From the NCBI GenBank assembly GCA_015847255.1, contig JADLZK010007658.1:1-64000 (forward strand): a DNA stretch of 64,000 bases, written 5' to 3'. Made by a program: the position numbers and the translations under genes. The DNA is from Hyparrhenia diplandra. Lineage: Eukaryota > Streptophyta > Magnoliopsida > Poales > Poaceae. Below, in pieces: positions 60,049 to 64,000 of this stretch (position 1 is the stretch's first letter; each line of letters starts with the position of its first letter). The notes beneath the pieces were generated by a model. It saw nothing but the letters and a program-made list of their open reading frames with translations, had not been told where the DNA came from and did not search any database.

Positions 60049-60055
60049 AAGTGGA

Positions 60056-60526
60056 CTAATCACAATCGGGGTGAATCCGCGGAGAGATACTCGCCTCCCT
60101 AAGGACCGGTTCATAGACCTTCTACCTTGTACGATATTACGTACATCCACATGTCGGTATGGGTCGGCTTGATTCCACACCCCGTTGGGTTGAGGTATAG
60201 TTCAGATCCAAGGTGGTCGGCATAGGCAAACGACCTATCAGGAGCAGACATGGGGAGAGTGGCCCCATGGTCTGGTTGGCGTGGATGCTGAGTGATCTTC
60301 CACGTAAGTGTTTGGGCGCTAGATGGGCGCAATTGCTAGGTGCACATATTTATGATTAATGATTGGGTTTGGTGTTGACAGTATAGGTTGGGTAATTAGG
60401 TATTACCTGTAAAGTCGTGGGTGATTTGGTATCACCATATTGTCTATGATGATGCGTCATCCTTCCAACCCCGGAGAAGTCGTGGTGAGGATTATACCAA
60501 TATACCTAGGGTGACGGCCCAGGCGG
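60056..60526 (+). repeat. Gypsy LTR-like sequence, right part
   Basis: This continues 51280-52584 after element B. Short repeated phrases such as ttggtatcaccatattgtc and cttccaaccccg resemble the distal part of such LTRs. It is cut at 60526 by the Copia element. Confidence 0.45.
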
Positions 60527-62881
60527 TGAAAGGTCCCTTTGGTTTTTGGTAATTGAGTGACAACATTATGTGAACTAATATGTGTGATTGAGATAATACA
60601 CAGGAGATTAGTTCACACGTGATTGGTGCAATGAAGGAGCTTTATTGCATATGAAACATGACATGGAGTCATGTGACCAAGGTGGTGAAGATCAAGACAA
60701 GGCTTGGCTTGATGGACCGTTGCAAGTGTGAAGGGCAAGTCAAGGCGGTGAAGTATGGATGGACCGCGAGGCGGTGAAGCTTGGGCAAGACTTGGCGCCG
60801 ACGGACCGACGCGAATAGCGGTGAAGAGCAAGTGAGGTCAAGATCGATGGACCAATAGTGTCGCGGATGATATGAAGTGGATCATATCATTTGGTGATCG
60901 TGTTGGTGCATGTGTTGCATCGGCACTTGGAGATGGAGCGGAATGGAAATGCGCAAGGCAAAGGTATAACCTATAGGGCATTTCATTTCACGGGTCATGA
61001 GGAGCTTAGAGAAGTTTATGACCGGGTTTAGGATAGATGGCCTATTACTATCAAGAGGGGCAAACTTGTTTGCATATCGGTCATCTAGTGCCACTTGAGC
61101 GATCTAACTTTGCGATGTGTTAGGATCGAGTGGCGTGGTAAGAGCTAACTTAGGGCCTTTGAAATGATTGTGAAAATGCTAACACACTTGCACATGGTGA
61201 TGTACACTTGGTGGTGTTGGCACATTTGCAAAAGGCGGTGATTGCAGGATTGAGTTGGGTTTGGGAACCGCTCATCCTCCCGCCAAGCTTGCGAGGCGGG
61301 ATTCGGGCGATTTGAGAAAATGAGATGCATATTTTCTATTGCGCCGGATGCAAGTTGGAGATGAAAACATGCTATTCCTCGTGCTCAAGTTTGGTATACT
61401 TGATGGGTAGCATGTCGAAGAGAAGGCGTCGGTGTTTCGTGGAGTTTTATTTGGAAAACGCCGACCGGACGCTTCGACCGGACGCCGGCAGTAGCGGCGA
61501 ACGAACGCGACCCGACGGACGCTCGGCCGATTAAGGCGCGTCGCGTAGAGCCCCGCAGGCCGGTTTTGACCGACGCAGGGACCGGACGCGGACCGAAGCT
61601 TCCGGCCGACCGGAAGCACCGACCGGACGCCGGCAGCCGCTGGTCGCGGGCCGTTGCTTTTGTCGGTTGTGACCGACGCCGGCGGTCGGACGCTGGACCG
61701 ACTCACCGGGTGAGTCCGGTCGCGCAAGGTCCGGCCGGCCGCAGGCTGGGATTTCCTCCCAACGGCTCTATTTGACTTGGGGGCTATATATACACCACAT
61801 ACCCGACTTGTTTCGGTGCCGAGCACACTTGGGCCTTGGTGGCTTGTGTTGTGGTGCTTGAGAGCCCTCCCACTCACTTGTGATTGATAGTGTTCATCCA
61901 AATCAAAGTGAGGAGTGATTCTAGTGCATTCGCTGAGAGATCGCATTCGTGGCACTAGGTGATCGTGTTGCAAGCCGGAGTGCTTGTTTCTCTTGGAGGT
62001 TGCCACCTCCTAGACGCTTGGTGGCAAGAGACTTCGTGAAGCACGCAACGGAGATTGTGCGGTGCTCCAAGGAGGATTTGTGAGAGGTTCGAGCTCACCT
62101 TGCGGGGATCGCGAAGAGCATCACTACTAGAGCGTGTCTTTGAGTTACCTCACTTGTGAGTGTGGTGTCTTGCGGTGCCTTGTGATAGGCTCACTTGAGA
62201 GTGGTGTCTTGCGGTGCCTTTATGGGCGTGCCTTGAGAGGCAAGTGATCGGAGAGTCACAATCAAGAACCATCTAGGTGAAACACCAAAAGGAACCACCC
62301 AAGGTGTTGGTCGACACAACGAGGAGTAGGGGAAGTTGGCAAGCTTCCCGATACCCGATAAAAAATCACCGGTGTCAACTTGTCTACTCTTCTGGTGGTT
62401 TGCATTCTCCAAATCACAAGCTTTGTATTTACATTCATATATATCTTGTGCTTGTGCTTGTGGAGTAGCTCTTGCAATTACTAGCTTGTGTAGCTTGTTA
62501 GTTGCTTTGCTTAGTTTGTGTAGCTAAGTAATTTGAGCCTTTGGGTTAGGCGTGTGTCGCCTTGTCCTTGGTGCATCTAGTGAGCTTAGGTTGGCTTTGT
62601 GCTTTTGCTCATTAGAATTGTGTAGGAGCTCACCTTTGTTTGAAGTACTAGTGCATAGGTTTGTGTGACCTTGCAATAGAAAAGGTTAGGAGCTCAAGCT
62701 AGGCTTATCACCTCATTTGCTTTGTGTAGGATTTTTCGTGAGGTGATTTAGAGTCATAGCTAGAGGGGTGAAGTCTTGGCTAAACGAATAGTTTCAATTC
62801 CGCATTATATTTGTTTAGCCGGCGCAATTAGTTTTAGAAAGGACTATTCACCCCCCCTCTAGTCCCCATCTCGACCTTACA
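60527..62881 (+). repeat. 5' LTR of Ty1/Copia element
   Basis: It starts tgaaaggtcccttt and ends ctcgaccttaca, followed by a PBS. The TGAAAGGTCCC start is one I know from grass Copia LTRs. TATA box at 61785-61792. The middle (about 61455-61745) is GC-rich with many accggacgc-type repeats. The partner LTR lies beyond the window. The five bases before it (ggcgg, 60522-60526) are the expected TSD. Confidence 0.8.
61785..61792 (+). promoter_or_regulatory. TATA box of Copia LTR
   Basis: tatatata in the context gggggctatatatacacc, about 1.1 kb before the LTR end. Confidence 0.65.
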
Positions 62882-62883
62882 CG

Positions 62884-62896
62884 TGGTATCGGAGCC
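62884..62896 (+). other. Primer-binding site of Copia element
   Basis: tggtatcggagcc starts two bases after the LTR; it differs by one base from the initiator-Met PBS TGGTATCAGAGC. Confidence 0.85.
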
Positions 62897-62934
62897 GTGG
62901 TCTCTCATTTAGTGGTCTTAACCGACCCGAGAGG

Positions 62935-64000
62935 ATGGAAACTAGAGGGTTTAGTGATGATTGCTTGAGTGACACACATATTTTTAATGGCACACACTTT
63001 GCACGGTGGAAACACCATATGCTTGATCATTTTCGTGCCATGGGACCTAAAGCATGGTGGGTTGTCACAAGTGGTCTCACCTTCATGATGGACCATAAGA
63101 ATCTCACCAAAGCTCAAAGGCCTCTTTTTGAACTTGATGCAAATGCTTTGTTGTATCTAATCAAATCTTTGAGCTTTGATGTGTTTGAGAAGGTGAACAC
63201 TAGGGTGTCCGCACATATGTTGTGGGAGGACATCAAGCACACCTATGGCGATGCCTCAACATGGGATGATGGCAAGTTTGAGGATGAGGCGCCAAAGGAG
63301 GTGGTTCATGAGGATGTAGAGCAAGGTTGCTCCACCTCATGGTCAAGTGAAGATAATGAAAGACCTACCTCAAGTTCACTTGACAAGGATGATGATGATG
63401 CTACAAGTGTTGCAAGCGATGACTCTACCTCAAGCACACTTGATAGCAATGATGATGGTTCATGCTCGGTTGCTAATGCTACCACAAGCACATCTACTAC
63501 ATCGGCATATTGCTTCATGTCACAAGGTGACACCAAGGTATCAAGTAGCAATATGGTTGATCATGTTGATTCATATGATGAGCTTGTTAGTAGACTTGCT
63601 AGCATGACCATGACTTTAGAAAATGAGAAAGCAAAAACAATGAATTTGGAAAATGAAATCTCTTTTCTAAAGAAAACATGTGAACAACAAGAGCATCTAC
63701 TTTATGTTACTACTTGTTCACATGATGTGCTAAAATTGGCTCATGAGGAACTAAGTGTTACTCATGATAACTTGGTACAAGACCATGTTTTTCTCACTAA
63801 GATGATTTCAAATGAAAAATCTAAAACTAGTGAGAGCTCATCACTTGGGTCAAATGATGAATCACATATTTGTGCTAACCCTTGTGATGTAGGCAAGAAG
63901 AATGTATCCACCTCTTGTGATGATTCACAAGACATGTCATGTTCTTCCTCTTTAAATGATTGTTCTACCTCTATGTCTTGTGAGACTAACCTTTTGAAGG
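62935..64000 (+). CDS. gag: Copia gag, open to the window end
   Basis: ATG at 62935 lies 38 bases after the PBS and opens a frame of 355 codons with no stop to the last base. The N-terminal part (residues about 10-100) has the Copia gag pattern: FNGTHFARWKHHM, WWVVTSGLTF, a LYLIKSLSFDVFEKV helix and HMLWEDIKHTYG. Residues 105-190 are an Asp/Ser/Thr-rich linker. From about 205 a heptad-like region (LASMTMTLENEKAKTMNLEN) suggests a coiled coil. The CCHC knuckle and pol would follow outside the window. It is the only retroelement gene here that looks undamaged. Confidence 0.82.
   Translation, partial: METRGFSDDCLSDTHIFNGTHFARWKHHMLDHFRAMGPKAWWVVTSGLTFMMDHKNLTKAQRPLFELDANALLYLIKSLSFDVFEKVNTRVSAHMLWEDIKHTYGDASTWDDGKFEDEAPKEVVHEDVEQGCSTSWSSEDNERPTSSSLDKDDDDATSVASDDSTSSTLDSNDDGSCSVANATTSTSTTSAYCFMSQGDTKVSSSNMVDHVDSYDELVSRLASMTMTLENEKAKTMNLENEISFLKKTCEQQEHLLYVTTCSHDVLKLAHEELSVTHDNLVQDHVFLTKMISNEKSKTSESSSLGSNDESHICANPCDVGKKNVSTSCDDSQDMSCSSSLNDCSTSMSCETNLLK

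Larger units (their letters stand above)
52585..60050 (-). mobile_element. Non-autonomous LTR element B, complete
   Basis: LTRs are 52585-54088 and 58544-60048, with internal region 54089-58543 (4.46 kb). Ends are TGTTGGTATT and GCATCAACA. The TSD gtgga lies at 52580-52584 and 60051-60055, but two extra bases (aa, 60049-60050) sit between the right LTR and its TSD. PPT and PBS positions give minus orientation. No gag or pol is present. The internal region is related to element A although the LTRs differ through most of their length. Confidence 0.9.

Noticed and set aside
61272..62006. 244-codon minus-strand frame in the Copia LTR
   Set aside because: It crosses the TATA box and the GC-rich repeat block of the LTR and has no domain.

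Overview
The window is a repeat-dominated stretch of a plant nuclear genome, almost certainly a grass (Poaceae). It carries nested LTR retrotransposons with 5-bp target-site duplications, a Tat-lineage Ty3/Gypsy element with a second archaeal-type RNase H and an antisense gene, a LINE of the plant L1 type, a grass-type CCHC retroelement ORF1, and a fragment of CRSH, the plant-specific calcium-dependent RelA/SpoT homologue. No intact host gene was found. No rRNA, tRNA or CRISPR array was seen.

Layout. (1) 1-35980 is one minus-strand Gypsy-type element with very long LTRs (about 4.75 kb) and a 6.3-kb internal region without recognisable protein: 3' LTR 1-3107 (cut by the window edge), PPT about 3108-3127, PBS 9425-9440, 5' LTR 9443-12192 plus 33977-35980. 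Its 5' LTR is split by (2) a plus-strand Tat-lineage Gypsy element, 12193-33971, with 1.18-kb LTRs, TSD cgggg/caggg, decayed gag-PR-RT-RNaseH-aRNH-INT, and a spliced antisense gene (25.7 to 21.95 kb) with its own TATA box. That element is hit twice: by an LTR-like remnant in gag (15250-about 16870), and by (3) a complete non-autonomous minus-strand LTR element, 25931-31917 (TSD gcggc). (4) 35981-39295 holds minus-strand retroelement debris: a CCHC ORF1 and the 3' end of a LINE ORF2. (5) 39296-43286 is a composite insertion of two unrelated LTR-like ends. (6) 43287-51270 is low-copy-looking AT-rich DNA with degenerate repeats and the CRSH pseudogene (48882-49810). (7) 51280-60526 is a Gypsy LTR-like sequence split by a second non-autonomous element, 52585-60050 (TSD gtgga), whose internal region is related to element (3). 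(8) 60527-64000 is the 5' part of a plus-strand Ty1/Copia element: LTR, PBS and a gag frame that is open to the window end.

How it fits together. The order of events can be read from the nesting: CCHC retroelement, then long-LTR element, then Tat element, then non-autonomous element. Only the Copia gag looks intact. The non-autonomous elements carry full cis signals (LTR, PBS, PPT) but no proteins, so they would depend on enzymes from another Gypsy element. Duplicate copies differ largely by 1-3-base indels, so some frameshifts may be assembly errors rather than biological decay.
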